64,000 nt of DNA from positions 62,001-126,000 of the forward strand of contig CANLQG010000004.1 of the NCBI GenBank assembly GCA_947493195.1. Direction: 5' to 3'. The position numbers and the translations under genes were made by a program. The stretch's first letter is position 1, and the number at the start of each line of letters is the position of its first letter. Below, one piece after another: positions 8,583-17,833 of this stretch. The stretch comes from an uncultured Sphingomonadaceae bacterium. Its GTDB lineage: Bacteria > Pseudomonadota > Alphaproteobacteria > Sphingomonadales > Sphingomonadaceae. The notes beneath the pieces were generated by a model that saw only the letters and a program-made list of their open reading frames with translations, did not search any database and had not been told where the DNA came from.

Positions 8583-10001
8583 TTACGGCAAAACCGGTCC
8601 CCATGCCGGGTCTGACGCCCCCACCGGCGTACGCAGGCGACGTTCGTTGTCGCCGGTCAGGTCTACCTGCCAGATCGACGTGTCGCCGGAATTACGTTCG
8701 GTACGGAAAAACTGGATGATTCGGCCGTTCGGGGCCCAGGTCGGGCCTTCGTCCTGCCAGCCGTTGGTCAGCGTGCGCACATTGCGCCCCTGCGGGTTCA
8801 TCACCGCAATATGGAAATCCCCCACGATGTGAGTGAAGGCGATCTGGTCGCCGCGCGGGCTCCATTCCGGGCTGGCGCAGCGCCCGCCGAAGAAGCTGAT
8901 ACGGCGCTGGTTCGAACCGTCGGAATTCATGATGTAGCATTGCTGCGCGCCGGACTGGTCGCTTTCGAACACGATCTGGCTACCATCGGGAGAGTACGAA
9001 CCGCCGACTTCGATAGCCGGGCCGGTGGTGAGGCGCTGCGGAGTGCCTCCGCCCGCCGCGGAAACGCGGTATATATCCGTGTTGCCGCCCACAGCCATCG
9101 AATAGAGGATATAGCGGCCATCCGGGCTCCAGCGCGGGGCGAAAGTCGGGTTGGCGCTCTGCGTCACCAGCGTCTGCCGCCCGCTGCCGATATCGTAGAC
9201 GTAGATGCGCGGATTGCCATCGACGTAGGAAAGGTATGCGATCTTGGAATAGTCGGGCGAATAGCGCGGCGTGAGCGCGGTGGACTGGCCATTGGTGATG
9301 AAGCGGTGGTTGGCCCCGTCACTGTCCATGATGGCGAGGCGCTTGATGCGGTTATCCTTGGGGCCGGTCTCGGCGATGTAGGCGATGCGGCTGTCGAAGA
9401 ACGGGTCTTCACCTGAAAGGCGCGAATAGACGAGGTCGGCACACTTGTGCGCGGCGCGGCGCCATTCACTGGGGTTCACCACCCAGCCCTCGCGCACCAG
9501 TTCGCTCTGCAGGGCCACGTCGTAAAGGTAACAGCCGACAGTCAGGCGGCCATCGTCGTTGGCACGCACATAGCCGTGCACCAGCATTTCCGCGCTACGC
9601 CCGCGCCATGTGTTCCAGGCGGGATCGGTGATTTGCGGATAGCTCGGACGCGGCAGGGCATCGGGGCCGACCGGGCGGAACAGGCCGTTGAAGCGGAGAT
9701 CAGAATACACGACGCGCGCCAGTTCGAGGCCCAGCGCGGCCGTGCCCTGCGCGTTGGCGGGCGTTGACTGATCGCGGTTCGTGGCGAAGCTGGCGATGGC
9801 GATGCCCAGGTCCTGCCAGGCAGAATCGTCGGTAACGGTGCCGCGCAGCGGGCCATCGTCATCGCCTTCCACGGCCACTTCCTCGACATCCTGCGCGCCC
9901 ACGGCGCCGGGGTCGAGATCGGGCAGCAGATCGTCGCTCTGCGCAGCGGCAGGCGCGGCGATGAGCAGCACAAGGGCGGAGAACAGGCTGGCGGTTTTCA
10001 T
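8583..10001 (-). CDS. tolB: Tol-Pal system beta-propeller protein TolB
   Basis: A 472-residue periplasmic protein with Sec signal (MKTASLFSALVLLIAAP), an N-terminal alpha/beta domain and a C-terminal six-bladed propeller with repeated WSPDGRYI, YSPDGSQI, WSPRGDQI and WAPNGRII strands. It docks onto Pal and TolA. ATG at 10001 preceded by GGAGA; the A of this ATG is the last base of the tolA TGA (TGATG), so the two genes are translationally coupled. An upstream in-frame TTG-type start at 10025 is less likely because it would precede the signal peptide. Confidence 0.97.
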   Translation of the reverse strand: MKTASLFSALVLLIAAPAAAQSDDLLPDLDPGAVGAQDVEEVAVEGDDDGPLRGTVTDDSAWQDLGIAIASFATNRDQSTPANAQGTAALGLELARVVYSDLRFNGLFRPVGPDALPRPSYPQITDPAWNTWRGRSAEMLVHGYVRANDDGRLTVGCYLYDVALQSELVREGWVVNPSEWRRAAHKCADLVYSRLSGEDPFFDSRIAYIAETGPKDNRIKRLAIMDSDGANHRFITNGQSTALTPRYSPDYSKIAYLSYVDGNPRIYVYDIGSGRQTLVTQSANPTFAPRWSPDGRYILYSMAVGGNTDIYRVSAAGGGTPQRLTTGPAIEVGGSYSPDGSQIVFESDQSGAQQCYIMNSDGSNQRRISFFGGRCASPEWSPRGDQIAFTHIVGDFHIAVMNPQGRNVRTLTNGWQDEGPTWAPNGRIIQFFRTERNSGDTSIWQVDLTGDNERRLRTPVGASDPAWGPVLP

Positions 10002-10819
10002 CACAATCTCCGATCGAAATCCCATTCGAGGTCGTCCCAGCGACTATAGAACTGGTCCGGCAAGTTGAAAGGTGCGGCAAGCTGGACGGCGCGGATCGCG
10101 CGTTCGCAGTGAAGCGAGGCCTGCGGGCGGTTGGAATCGTTGATGCCGCGCTGGTCGGTGCAACGCGGGCGGCCCTTGAGGCTACCATCACGGTTGAGTT
10201 CCCACGCAACGACGGTCGTGAGCTGGTCCACATCCACGCCAGAGGGTGCGCTCCAGTGCGGGCGTAGCTGGCGCGTGATGGCAGAGGCGAGCGCGGCCCG
10301 CTCGGTCGGGCCAAAAGTTGCGGCTGGCGACCCGCGGTCGCCGGTCGCGTTGCTGGTGCCTTGCAGGAAATCTTCACTGAGCCGGCTCCCCTGCGCGCGC
10401 TGGCTGGCCGTAGCGCGCGGTGTGGGGGCAGGCGTCGGGCGCGGTTCCGCGCGGCGCGTGGGCTGAGGTGTGGGGGTGGCGGCCGGCGTGCGCGGCTGCG
10501 TAGCTGGACGAGGCGGCGGAGTGGTAACGGGGCGCTCCACCGGCTGCGGCGCTGGCGCTTCAACCATTTCCTGCGCTTCTTGCGGCAGGTCGGCCACTTC
10601 GGGCGCGAGGGCCGCGGCAGGCTGGGCGCTGGGATCGGGTGCCGTGCTTTCCAGGCTGACCTCGGTCGCCAGGCTTACATCGATGCGTTCCGTCGGCGTA
10701 TATGGCGCGGGCTCGCGGGTCGCATGGACCGCCAGCGCCACGGCCAGCGCAGCGTGCGCGACGACTGCGGCACCCAGTCCGATGCGTTCTTCGCGGGAAA
10801 GATCGGCGAACATTGCCAT
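10001..10819 (-). CDS. tolA: TolA-like energy transducer
   Basis: A 272-residue inner-membrane protein: one N-terminal transmembrane helix (about residues 15-34, LGAAVVAHAALAVALAV), a long Pro/Ala/Thr/Arg-rich periplasmic spacer (about 70-145), and a C-terminal globular domain of about 110 residues with paired Cys residues. It transmits the TolQR proton-motive force to Pal and TolB. Sequence of the TolA C-domain is weakly conserved and the call rests on position between tolR and tolB plus architecture. Start is uncertain: ATG at 10819 or 10813; neither has a clear ribosome site. Confidence 0.88.
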   Translation of the reverse strand: MAMFADLSREERIGLGAAVVAHAALAVALAVHATREPAPYTPTERIDVSLATEVSLESTAPDPSAQPAAALAPEVADLPQEAQEMVEAPAPQPVERPVTTPPPRPATQPRTPAATPTPQPTRRAEPRPTPAPTPRATASQRAQGSRLSEDFLQGTSNATGDRGSPAATFGPTERAALASAITRQLRPHWSAPSGVDVDQLTTVVAWELNRDGSLKGRPRCTDQRGINDSNRPQASLHCERAIRAVQLAAPFNLPDQFYSRWDDLEWDFDRRL

Positions 10820-10831
10820 CAATCGTTCGGG

Positions 10832-11278
<447 letters not shown>

Positions 11279-11281
11279 GAC

Positions 11282-11977
11282 CTAGACCTCCATCTCGCGG
11301 CTGATTTGCGCGTGCACCCGGTCTGCGAAACGCTGCAGGCGCGCCTCGAACCCGTTCACCGTGTTCGACAGGCGGTTGTATGCGATCACCGCAGGAATAG
11401 CCGCGAACAGGCCGATGGCGGTGGCAAACAGCGCCTCGGCAATACCGGGGGCGACCACGGCAAGCGAGGAATTCTGCTGCATCCCGATCTGGAAGAAGCT
11501 GTTCATGATGCCCCAGACGGTGCCGAACAGGCCCACGAAAGGCGCGACAGATCCGGTGGTGGCGAGGAAGTTCAGCCGATCGGCCTGACGATCCGCCTCA
11601 TGCGCCACTTGCCCTTCCAGTGCCTGGGCCACGCGGCCGCGCGCCGCGCCAGCGTCCTTCAGGCCCGCCTTGTGACTGCGGCGAAACTCCGCAATGCCGG
11701 CGGCGGCCACGCGGGCAGACGGGTTGTCCTTGCGGCGGCGTGCGTCGAGCACGCTGTCCACATCCTCATGCGTCCAGAAATCCTCTTCGAAGGCATCGCA
11801 GTTCCTGCGGGTGCGCCCCATGCGCATGGAGAACCCGATAATGATGGTCCAGGTCCAGATCGAGGCGAGGATCAGGCCCACGATCACCAGCTGCACCACG
11901 ATGTCTGCATCGAGGAACAGTTCGATCGGATCGAGCCGGGTAGGAGCGGAAACGGCAAGCATGTCCAGCACGGTCAT
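11282..11977 (-). CDS. tolQ: Tol-Pal system proton channel protein TolQ
   Basis: A 231-residue MotA/TolQ/ExbB family inner-membrane protein with three transmembrane helices: near residues 25-48, the long second helix starting at SVAPFVGLFGTVWGIMNSF and the third at ALFATAIGLFAAIPAVIAYN. These two segments hold the Thr and Pro residues of the proton path. With TolR it powers outer-membrane invagination at division. Its ATG overlaps the ybgC stop by 4 bases. Confidence 0.97.
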   Translation of the reverse strand: MTVLDMLAVSAPTRLDPIELFLDADIVVQLVIVGLILASIWTWTIIIGFSMRMGRTRRNCDAFEEDFWTHEDVDSVLDARRRKDNPSARVAAAGIAEFRRSHKAGLKDAGAARGRVAQALEGQVAHEADRQADRLNFLATTGSVAPFVGLFGTVWGIMNSFFQIGMQQNSSLAVVAPGIAEALFATAIGLFAAIPAVIAYNRLSNTVNGFEARLQRFADRVHAQISREMEV

Positions 11978-12417
11978 TGATTATCTTTCGTGGCAAATTT
12001 TTCGAATGCGCGGCGCCATTCTTCGGGCTGGCGACGCGGTCGGCCTGCGGGAGTAACGAATGCGGCAATGATGTCCACTTGCGCCAGCAGCTCTTCCCCT
12101 CGCATCACCTTCTGTTCCATACGCGCACTGGCAGCGCGCAGTTCCAGTGCGCGGGTCTCTATTACCAGTTCATCGTCGAACCTGGCCGGGCGGCGCCATT
12201 TGATCTGCGCTTCGGACACGGTGTAGACACCCTCGCCCGCCTCGAACGCCGCGCGCTGGTTAATACCCAGCACACGCAACAGGTCGCTGCGGGCGCGCTC
12301 GCACCACTTCAGGTAGTTCGCGTGATAGGCGATGCCGGACAGGTCCGTATCCTCGAAAAACACCCGGACCGGGTAATAATGGATAACCCCTTCGATTTGG
12401 CCGGAGGGTGGCTGCAA
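11974..12417 (-). CDS. ybgC: Acyl-CoA thioesterase YbgC (hotdog fold)
   Basis: A 147-residue single hotdog-domain protein with the 4-hydroxybenzoyl-CoA thioesterase-like signature VFFEDTDLSGIAYHANYL; the Asp in EDTD is the expected catalytic residue. It hydrolyses short or acyl-ACP-linked thioesters and is the usual first gene of the tol-pal operon. The ATG at 12417 begins the operon, and its stop overlaps tolQ by 4 bases (ATGA). Confidence 0.95.
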   Translation of the reverse strand: MQPPSGQIEGVIHYYPVRVFFEDTDLSGIAYHANYLKWCERARSDLLRVLGINQRAAFEAGEGVYTVSEAQIKWRRPARFDDELVIETRALELRAASARMEQKVMRGEELLAQVDIIAAFVTPAGRPRRQPEEWRRAFEKFATKDNQ

Positions 12418-12518
12418 TTGTCTCTCCTTCGATGAACGGCGGCTTACAGCCTGGCTGCTGTCGAAAATTTATTGTTTGGCGGCGAAACGAGTGACGCGTG
12501 CGACCTGGCGAGCGAGGT

Positions 12519-12896
12519 TTATCGTGCGAGCATGGGGCCGAGCGGGCCACCGCCGAACAGGTGAACGTGAAGGTGCGGAACTTCCTGCCCGCCGTTGCGC
12601 CCCACGTTGCCCAGAAGGCGATAACCGCGCACCACCAGCCCCTGCTCGCGCGCAACATGGCCCACGGCGCGCACGAAACCGGCGATCTCCTCCGCCGATG
12701 CCTTGGCCGAGAAGTCGTCCCAGCTGACATATTCGCCCTTCGGGATGACGAGGATATGCACATCGGCCTGCGGACTGATGTCGTGGAACGCCAACGACCA
12801 TTCATCCTCGTAGACCTTGCTGCAGGGGATTTCCCCACGCAGGATCTTGGCGAAGATATTCTCGGGATCGTAGGGCTTCGTGGGATCGACGCTCAT
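12519..12896 (-). CDS. HIT-family nucleotide-binding hydrolase
   Basis: A 125-residue histidine-triad protein of the HINT/PKCI branch: IFAKILRGEIPCSKVYED at the start, FHDISPQADVHILVIPK in the middle and the triad HLHVHLFGG near the C-terminus. HINT proteins hydrolyse purine nucleoside phosphoramidates. The ATG overlaps the hisE stop (TGATG), so it is the last gene of the his operon. Its placement after hisE is common in alphaproteobacteria. Confidence 0.95.
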   Translation of the reverse strand: MSVDPTKPYDPENIFAKILRGEIPCSKVYEDEWSLAFHDISPQADVHILVIPKGEYVSWDDFSAKASAEEIAGFVRAVGHVAREQGLVVRGYRLLGNVGRNGGQEVPHLHVHLFGGGPLGPMLAR

Positions 12897-13213
12897 CAGT
12901 CGGTGTTCCTTGCTGCTTTCTCGTCGAGGCCCGAGGTGCCCTCCCGCCGGTCCAGTTCAGTGAGAACGTCGGACAACGGAATGTCCTTCGCGCTCAGCAG
13001 CACCATCAGGTGGAAGAGAAGGTCGGCCGCCTCTCCGATCAATTCGGTGTCGTCGCCGGTCAGTGCGGCGATCACGGTTTCGGTCGCTTCCTCGCCCACC
13101 TTCTCGCAAATCTTGGGCAAGCCCCTGGCGTTCAGCTTGGCCACGTAACTGCTGTCGGGGGAGGCGCTGCGGCGCCGGGCAATCGTGGCTTCGAGGCGGG
13201 CGAGTGTATCCAT
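12896..13213 (-). CDS. hisE: Phosphoribosyl-ATP diphosphatase
   Basis: A 105-residue MazG-like all-alpha enzyme that removes pyrophosphate from phosphoribosyl-ATP, step 2 of histidine synthesis. The metal-binding helices KVGEEATETVIAA and LIGEAADLLFHLMVLL hold the Glu and Asp ligands. ATG at 13213; an in-frame TTG at 13225 is weaker. It ends exactly at the start of the HIT gene. In this genome the cyclohydrolase HisI is separate and is not in the window. Confidence 0.96.
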   Translation of the reverse strand: MDTLARLEATIARRRSASPDSSYVAKLNARGLPKICEKVGEEATETVIAALTGDDTELIGEAADLLFHLMVLLSAKDIPLSDVLTELDRREGTSGLDEKAARNTD

Positions 13214-13264
13214 CGCCGCTGGCAATGGTCGATACGCGGGTATCCGGTCAAGCCGCTTGGTCGT

Positions 13265-13435
13265 TCAGTCCTGGTCCTTGCCACGCATGGACAGCCGCCG
13301 ACCGATCAGCACACCGGCCACGCCCAGCGCGAGAAGCGTCAGATTTGATGCTTCGGGCACCTGCGTCGCAGCCTCTGCCGCGGCGGGCGCGGCGCTGGCA
13401 AGCAGGGCCGCGGCGATGGTGAGTCGGGACCACAT
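13265..13435 (-). CDS. PEP-CTERM mini-protein, 56 residues
   Basis: Translation from the ATG at 13435 gives a signal peptide (MWSRLTIAAALLASAAPAAA), a very short mature segment and a PEP-CTERM-type tail: VPEASNLTLLALGVAG, a hydrophobic helix, then a basic cluster (IGRRLSMR) and KDQD at the end. PEP-CTERM tails are recognised by exosortase and are common in Sphingomonadales. The protein is almost entirely sorting signals. It lies in the his operon between hisF and hisE. No strong ribosome site precedes it. A longer frame on the same strand (13248-13454) is Arg/Ala-rich without such organisation and is rejected. Confidence 0.65.
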   Translation of the reverse strand: MWSRLTIAAALLASAAPAAAEAATQVPEASNLTLLALGVAGVLIGRRLSMRGKDQD

Positions 13436-13517
13436 GCGAGTGGCAAAGGCGCATTCGCGACCCTTTGCAAAGGCCGTGCGGCGACTGTCCCGTTATCGGA
13501 CCCCCTTCAGAGCGGGC

Positions 13518-14291
13518 TCAACCGCGCGCCGGCAGTCCCGCATCGCGCAGCGCCTTGTGCGCCTGGGCTATGGTGTAGGTGCCGAAATGAAAGATGCTGG
13601 CTGCCAGAACCGCGCTGGCGTGGCCCCTGGTAACGCCGTCGACAAGGTGCTGCAGGCTGCCCACGCCGCCACTCGCGACCACGGGTACGGAGACGGCATC
13701 GGCAATGGCGCGGGTGAGTTCGAGGTCGTAGCCCTTCTGGGTGCCATCGCCGTCCATGCTGGTGACCAGCAGTTCGCCTGCGCCAAGCTCTGCCAGCTTC
13801 ACCGCATGCTCCACCGCATCGATCCCGGTCTCGCGCCTGCCGCCATGGGTAAAGATTTCCCAGCGTCCCTGTTCGCCCGGTGCGGAGACACGGCGCGCAT
13901 CTACGCTGGCGACGGCACATTGGCTGCCCATCCGGTCCGCGATGTCGGCCATGATTTCCGGGCGCTTCACGGCAGCAGAGTTCACCGCCACCTTATCCGC
14001 GCCTGCCAGCAGCAGCGCGCGGGCATCCTCAACGGAGCCGACACCGCCGCCAACCGTCAGCGGCATGAAACACACCTCTGCCGTACGCTTCACGATGTCG
14101 AGCAGCGTCCCGCGCCCCTCGTGGCTGGCCGAAATGTCGAGGAAGCACAGTTCGTCCGCACCTGCCGCATCGTAAGCCTGCGCCTGCTCGACCGGATCGC
14201 CGGCGTCTTTCAGATCGACGAAGTTCACACCCTTCACCACGCGGCCATCGGCAACGTCGAGACAGGGGATTACGCGGATGCGGACTGTCAT
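13518..14291 (-). CDS. hisF: Imidazole glycerol phosphate synthase, cyclase subunit
   Basis: A 257-residue TIM barrel that, with HisH, converts PRFAR plus ammonia into IGP and [21 protein letters not shown] carries the first catalytic Asp and the barrel phosphate loops LTVGGGVGS and VASGGVGS are clear. Its ATG overlaps the stop of the small membrane gene upstream by 4 bases. Confidence 0.98.
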   Translation of the reverse strand: MTVRIRVIPCLDVADGRVVKGVNFVDLKDAGDPVEQAQAYDAAGADELCFLDISASHEGRGTLLDIVKRTAEVCFMPLTVGGGVGSVEDARALLLAGADKVAVNSAAVKRPEIMADIADRMGSQCAVASVDARRVSAPGEQGRWEIFTHGGRRETGIDAVEHAVKLAELGAGELLVTSMDGDGTQKGYDLELTRAIADAVSVPVVASGGVGSLQHLVDGVTRGHASAVLAASIFHFGTYTIAQAHKALRDAGLPARG

Positions 14292-14524
14292 GGCTGGTGA
14301 TCCGTGAGAAGGTAAGCGGCGGTCGTTGCAATGGTGGCTACGACGGCGTTCATCACGGGAGCATCCGGCCAGTTCATCGCCCGGCCCAGCAGGATCAGCG
14401 CCCCGAAGACGATCACGAACACGACGAGCCCGATCAGGGCAACATGTGCATTGGCGAAGACCAGCCGGACTGCCGCAGAAACCGCCGCACCGCCAATGCC
14501 GGGGATGATATAGCGGTTGTTCAT
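14288..14524 (-). CDS. Small membrane protein in the his operon, 78 residues
   Basis: Three hydrophobic stretches (about residues 8-24, 28-48 and 58-74) with a short polar C-terminus, so probably a two- or three-helix inner-membrane protein. It overlaps by 4 bases both its upstream neighbour (89-residue membrane protein) and hisF downstream, which means it is transcribed and very likely translated with the his genes. No family recognised. It may act together with the 89-residue protein, since the two form a pair of overlapping membrane genes between hisA and hisF. Confidence 0.75.
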   Translation of the reverse strand: MNNRYIIPGIGGAAVSAAVRLVFANAHVALIGLVVFVIVFGALILLGRAMNWPDAPVMNAVVATIATTAAYLLTDHQP

Positions 14525-14790
14525 GTCGGCGCCTGTTCGATCACAAGTTGCATGTTCGGGCTGCTCTCCTCCTCTTCCTGCTGAAGGTTTGCCTTGGCCG
14601 CCTGCCCTCCCAGCCAAAACAGCACGAACGCCATGTTGAAATAGAGCACCAGAGCCATCCAGAACTGTTCGGGCGAACCATCCTTGGTCAACCGCCGCTT
14701 GCCCAGCCCCGTGACACCGCGCCGCCAGTCGACGATGGCGGTGCCCAGTATGACGAGGCTCGCGATCAAGGCAACGTCGGCAAGGCTCAC
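14521..14790 (-). CDS. Small membrane protein in the his operon, 89 residues
   Basis: Starts at GTG 14790 inside the hisA stop (GTGA overlap) and ends overlapping the next small gene by 4 bases. An N-terminal hydrophobic helix ([20 protein letters not shown]), a basic cytoplasmic loop ([13 protein letters not shown]), and a second helix ([17 protein letters not shown]) followed by a Gln/Glu-rich tail. The GTG start is chosen because the overlap spacing matches the rest of the operon and upstream frame is shadow sequence. Not recognised. Confidence 0.72.
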   Translation of the reverse strand: MSLADVALIASLVILGTAIVDWRRGVTGLGKRRLTKDGSPEQFWMALVLYFNMAFVLFWLGGQAAKANLQQEEEESSPNMQLVIEQAPT

Positions 14791-15512
14791 CGGTTCGCCA
14801 TCGCGATCGCGGTCGCCAGGTCCAGCTTGCCCTCGTACAGCGCGCGGCCCGTAATCACACCTTCTATGCCGTCGTCCGCGTGAAGCGAGAGGATATGGAT
14901 GTCGTCCAGACCCTTTACGCCGCCGCTGGCGATCACCGGGATGTCCACGCTGCGCGCCAGTTCGACCGTGGCATCGACGTTGCAGCCCTTCAGCATGCCA
15001 TCCCGCCCGATATCTGTGAACAGCAGACTGGCAACGCCCGCATCCTCGAACCGGCGGGCGAGGTCGCGCACGGGCACGTCCGACACTTCTGCCCAACCCT
15101 CGGTCGCCACCATGCCATCTTTGGCATCAACGGCGACGACGATGCCGTTCTCCCACTCGCGCGCCATCTGCTTCACGAAATCCGGGTCTTTCAGCGCGGC
15201 AGAGCCCATCACCACGCGCGAAACGCCAAGGTTGAACCAGCCTTCCACAGCCTTCGCATCGCGAATGCCGCCGCCCAGTTGCACGTAACCTGGAAACGCC
15301 TCGACAATGGCTTCCACCGCCTCGCGGTTCTCGGCGCGTCCCGCGAAGCTGCCGTCCAGATCGACGACGTGCAGGTGCTCGGCCCCGGCCTCGGCAAAGA
15401 TCATCGCCTGCGCAGCAGGGTTGTCGCCGTAAACGGTGGCGCGGTCCATGTCGCCTTCGGCAAGGCGCACCACTTCGCCGCCTTTCAGGTCGATTGCGGG
15501 AAAGACGATCAT
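14787..15512 (-). CDS. hisA: Phosphoribosylformimino-5-aminoimidazole carboxamide ribotide isomerase
   Basis: A 241-residue TIM-barrel isomerase converting ProFAR to [21 protein letters not shown] holds the catalytic Asp; LGGGIRD and IASGGVKGLDD are the phosphate loops. ATG at 15512 is preferred over 15524 because it gives the 4-base overlap with hisH and has a GGAAG ribosome site. Confidence 0.97.
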   Translation of the reverse strand: MIVFPAIDLKGGEVVRLAEGDMDRATVYGDNPAAQAMIFAEAGAEHLHVVDLDGSFAGRAENREAVEAIVEAFPGYVQLGGGIRDAKAVEGWFNLGVSRVVMGSAALKDPDFVKQMAREWENGIVVAVDAKDGMVATEGWAEVSDVPVRDLARRFEDAGVASLLFTDIGRDGMLKGCNVDATVELARSVDIPVIASGGVKGLDDIHILSLHADDGIEGVITGRALYEGKLDLATAIAMANR

Positions 15513-16141
15513 ACGGGCTTCCATTCAAGAAAACGGCGCATCAGGTCGATGCCGAAGGCCTGGCTCTTTTCGGGGTGGAACTGCACGCCCACGATATTGT
15601 TGCGCGCGACCGCGGCCACGATCCCGCCGCCGTGATCGGTCATTGCGGCGACGTCCAGCCCGTCCTCCGGCACGAAATGGTAGGAGTGGAGGAAGTAGGC
15701 CTCGCCCTCCTCCAGCAGTTCATGGTCGCCGTGATGCGGGGTAAGGCCTACGTCGTTCCAGCCCATGTGCGGCACCCGGATGTTCGGATCGGTGCGCTCG
15801 ATTAGCTGCACTTCGCCCGGTATCCAGCCGAGACCGGGGGTCGTGCCGTGCTCAAGGCCACGGTCGGCGAGCAGTTGCATGCCCACGCAAATGCCGAGGA
15901 ACGGCTTACGGTCGCCCAGCACACGCTCTTCTAGTGCGTCGACCATGCCGGGGATCCCGATAAGCCCTTCGTAACAGGCACGAAAACTGCCGACACCGGG
16001 AAGCACGATTCGGTGTGCCCCGCGCACCAGCTGGGGATCGTCGGTGACGGCAACGTGCTCCGCTCCGGCGGCTTTCAGCGCGTTGTAGACAGAGTGCAGG
16101 TTGCCCGCGCCGTAATCGATAAGCGCGATGGCCTCAGCCAC
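15509..16141 (-). CDS. hisH: Imidazole glycerol phosphate synthase, glutaminase subunit
   Basis: A 210-residue class I glutamine amidotransferase delivering ammonia to His[15 protein letters not shown] at the start, the nucleophile elbow GICVGMQLL with catalytic Cys, and the His-x-Glu pair in VQFHPEKSQ. Starts at GTG 16141, which overlaps the end of hisB by 8 bases. Confidence 0.96.
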   Translation of the reverse strand: MAEAIALIDYGAGNLHSVYNALKAAGAEHVAVTDDPQLVRGAHRIVLPGVGSFRACYEGLIGIPGMVDALEERVLGDRKPFLGICVGMQLLADRGLEHGTTPGLGWIPGEVQLIERTDPNIRVPHMGWNDVGLTPHHGDHELLEEGEAYFLHSYHFVPEDGLDVAAMTDHGGGIVAAVARNNIVGVQFHPEKSQAFGIDLMRRFLEWKPV

Positions 16142-16727
16142 CGAGCTGCCCCTTGGTGCTCGGCACTGCACTGCCCTTGCGAGCGTCCAGTTCGACCGCC
16201 TGCCGCATGGCGCGGGCAAAACCCTTGTACAGCGCTTCGCAGATGTGGTGGTTGTTGCTGCCGTACAGCACTTGGCAGTGCAGTGTCAGACCGGCGGACT
16301 GCGATACCGAATGGAACCAGTGCTCGATCAGCTCGGTATCCCATTCACCCAGCTTTTCCTGCGTGAAACGGGCTTTCCAGACGAGGTAGGGCCGTCCCGA
16401 AGTATCAACCACCACGCGGGCCATGGTTTCGTCCATCGGCGAATGCGCCTCGCCATAACGGCCAATCCCCGCCTTGTCGCCAAGGGCGTCGGACAGGGCC
16501 TGTCCCAGCGCGATGGCGGAATCCTCCGTCGTGTGGTGCTGGTCCACATGCAGGTCGCCAACCACCTTCAGGGTCACGTCGATCAGCGAATGGCGGCTGA
16601 ACTGCTCCACCATGTGATCGAGAAAGCCGATCCCTGTGGATATGTCGTATTGGCCAGTCCCGTCGAGATTCACTTCGACAAGAATGTCCGTTTCCTTGGT
16701 TTTACGCTCTGTTCGCCCTGTACGCAT
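16134..16727 (-). CDS. hisB: Imidazoleglycerol-phosphate dehydratase
   Basis: A 197-residue manganese enzyme (IGPD only, without the phosphatase domain of enterobacteria). Both metal-binding motif copies are present: [13 protein letters not shown] with [12 protein letters not shown], and the C-terminal [20 protein letters not shown]. First gene of the his operon. ATG at 16727 is chosen; upstream in-frame sequence (to 16823) lacks family similarity. Divergent from sspB with about 106 bases between the starts. Confidence 0.97.
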   Translation of the reverse strand: MRTGRTERKTKETDILVEVNLDGTGQYDISTGIGFLDHMVEQFSRHSLIDVTLKVVGDLHVDQHHTTEDSAIALGQALSDALGDKAGIGRYGEAHSPMDETMARVVVDTSGRPYLVWKARFTQEKLGEWDTELIEHWFHSVSQSAGLTLHCQVLYGSNNHHICEALYKGFARAMRQAVELDARKGSAVPSTKGQLGG

Positions 16728-16833
16728 GGGGGGCAGCCTATAAGCCGATGCAACGCCCGCGCAAGCGGATTGGCGGGCATCAGAGCGTGATTCCCGCTTG
16801 ATTTTGCGCTGCACCAGCGTCACCTAGGCCCCC

Positions 16834-17346
16834 ATGAGCGATGATGCACCCGACAGTCTGATCCCGTACGACGAGATCGTGCAAGAGGCATTGCGCGCCG
16901 TGGTCGGGCGTGTGCTTGGCCAGGTGGAACGCGATGGCGGCACCCTGCCGGGCAACCATCATTTCTACATCACGTTCAAGACGGGCGCGCCCGGCGTAGA
17001 CATTCCGGCCAGCCTGACCGAACGCTTCCCGGACGAGATGACCATCGTGCTGCAGAACAAGTTCTGGGATCTCGTGGTGACTGACGCCGGCTTCTCTGTC
17101 GGACTGAGTTTCAACCAGATCCCCAGCAAGCTTGTTATCCCCTTCTCCGCGATCACCGCTTTCGTCGATCCGGCGGTGGATTTCGGCCTGCAATTCCAGG
17201 CCGCGCTGGAAGACGATCAACCCGCCGCGCATGACGATGCCGAAAACGATGCGCCGGGCAGCACGGAACGCCGCAGCCTTGAAGACGTTGCCAAGAGTGA
17301 GGACGGCTCCAATGTCGTCACGGTCGATTTCGGCCGCAAGAAATGA
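16834..17346 (+). CDS. sspB: SspB-family ClpXP adaptor
   Basis: A 170-residue protein of the alphaproteobacterial SspB type. The N-terminal globular domain (about residues 1-125, HHFYITFKTGAPGVDIP, MTIVLQNKFWDLVV, KLVIPFSAITAFVDP) binds ssrA-tagged proteins, and the acidic tail leads to the C-terminal ClpX-docking peptide VVTVDFGRKK. It delivers tagged substrates to ClpXP in the cytoplasm. Confidence 0.93.
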   Translation: MSDDAPDSLIPYDEIVQEALRAVVGRVLGQVERDGGTLPGNHHFYITFKTGAPGVDIPASLTERFPDEMTIVLQNKFWDLVVTDAGFSVGLSFNQIPSKLVIPFSAITAFVDPAVDFGLQFQAALEDDQPAAHDDAENDAPGSTERRSLEDVAKSEDGSNVVTVDFGRKK

Positions 17347-17382
17347 CGGGGCTCGATCAAGGCGGGCCCATAAGGGGCTTTG

Positions 17383-17787
17383 ATGAGCGAAGAACTGGAC
17401 CGCAAAGAGATACACCGCCTGGTAAGAGCGCGGCGCGGCAAGAGCGGCAACGTGCCCGGCCCTACCGAAAACCCTGCTACAAACCTGCTGCTGGCCGATG
17501 TCGTTATGCGCATGGGTTCCTACCTGCTACGCGGCGGCGTGGAAAAGGCATTCCTTAACAAGCGATACGACAAGGATACGGCCAAGGACATCCGCGACAG
17601 CCGGTCGATTACCCGCACGCTGGGCTCCATCGCCGTCGCCAAGTTCGCCACCCGTTCCATTCCCGGCGCCGCCATCGTGGGCACGGGCATCCTCGGCAAG
17701 GTTCTGTACGACCACTCCAAGGCTCGCCGCGCACAGAAGAGCGAAGGCGACGCGCAGCTTATCGAACAGGCAACCGAAAATAGCTGA
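17383..17787 (+). CDS. Conserved-looking protein of unknown function, 134 residues
   Basis: ATG at 17383 with an AAGGGG ribosome site; a TTG just upstream is ignored. The N-terminus is basic (ELDRKEIHRLVRARRGKSG), the middle is basic and amphipathic, and one hydrophobic stretch occurs near residues 85-112 (SIPGAAIVGTGILGKVLYD). It could be a peripheral or single-pass membrane protein. It sits between sspB and gmk. No known domain recognised. Confidence 0.75.
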   Translation: MSEELDRKEIHRLVRARRGKSGNVPGPTENPATNLLLADVVMRMGSYLLRGGVEKAFLNKRYDKDTAKDIRDSRSITRTLGSIAVAKFATRSIPGAAIVGTGILGKVLYDHSKARRAQKSEGDAQLIEQATENS

Positions 17788-17833
17788 CCAGCGCGGGCTT
17801 GATCCGGCCCGTGCCTCGCCGCATTAGCGGTGA

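Noticed and set aside
8900..8920. GGTTCGAACCG resembling a tRNA T-arm
   Set aside because: It lies inside tolB in frame and no acceptor or anticodon arms surround it.
13248..13454. A 68-residue Arg/Ala-rich frame on the minus strand
   Set aside because: The overlapping frame 13265-13435 gives signal peptide plus PEP-CTERM tail and explains the sequence better.
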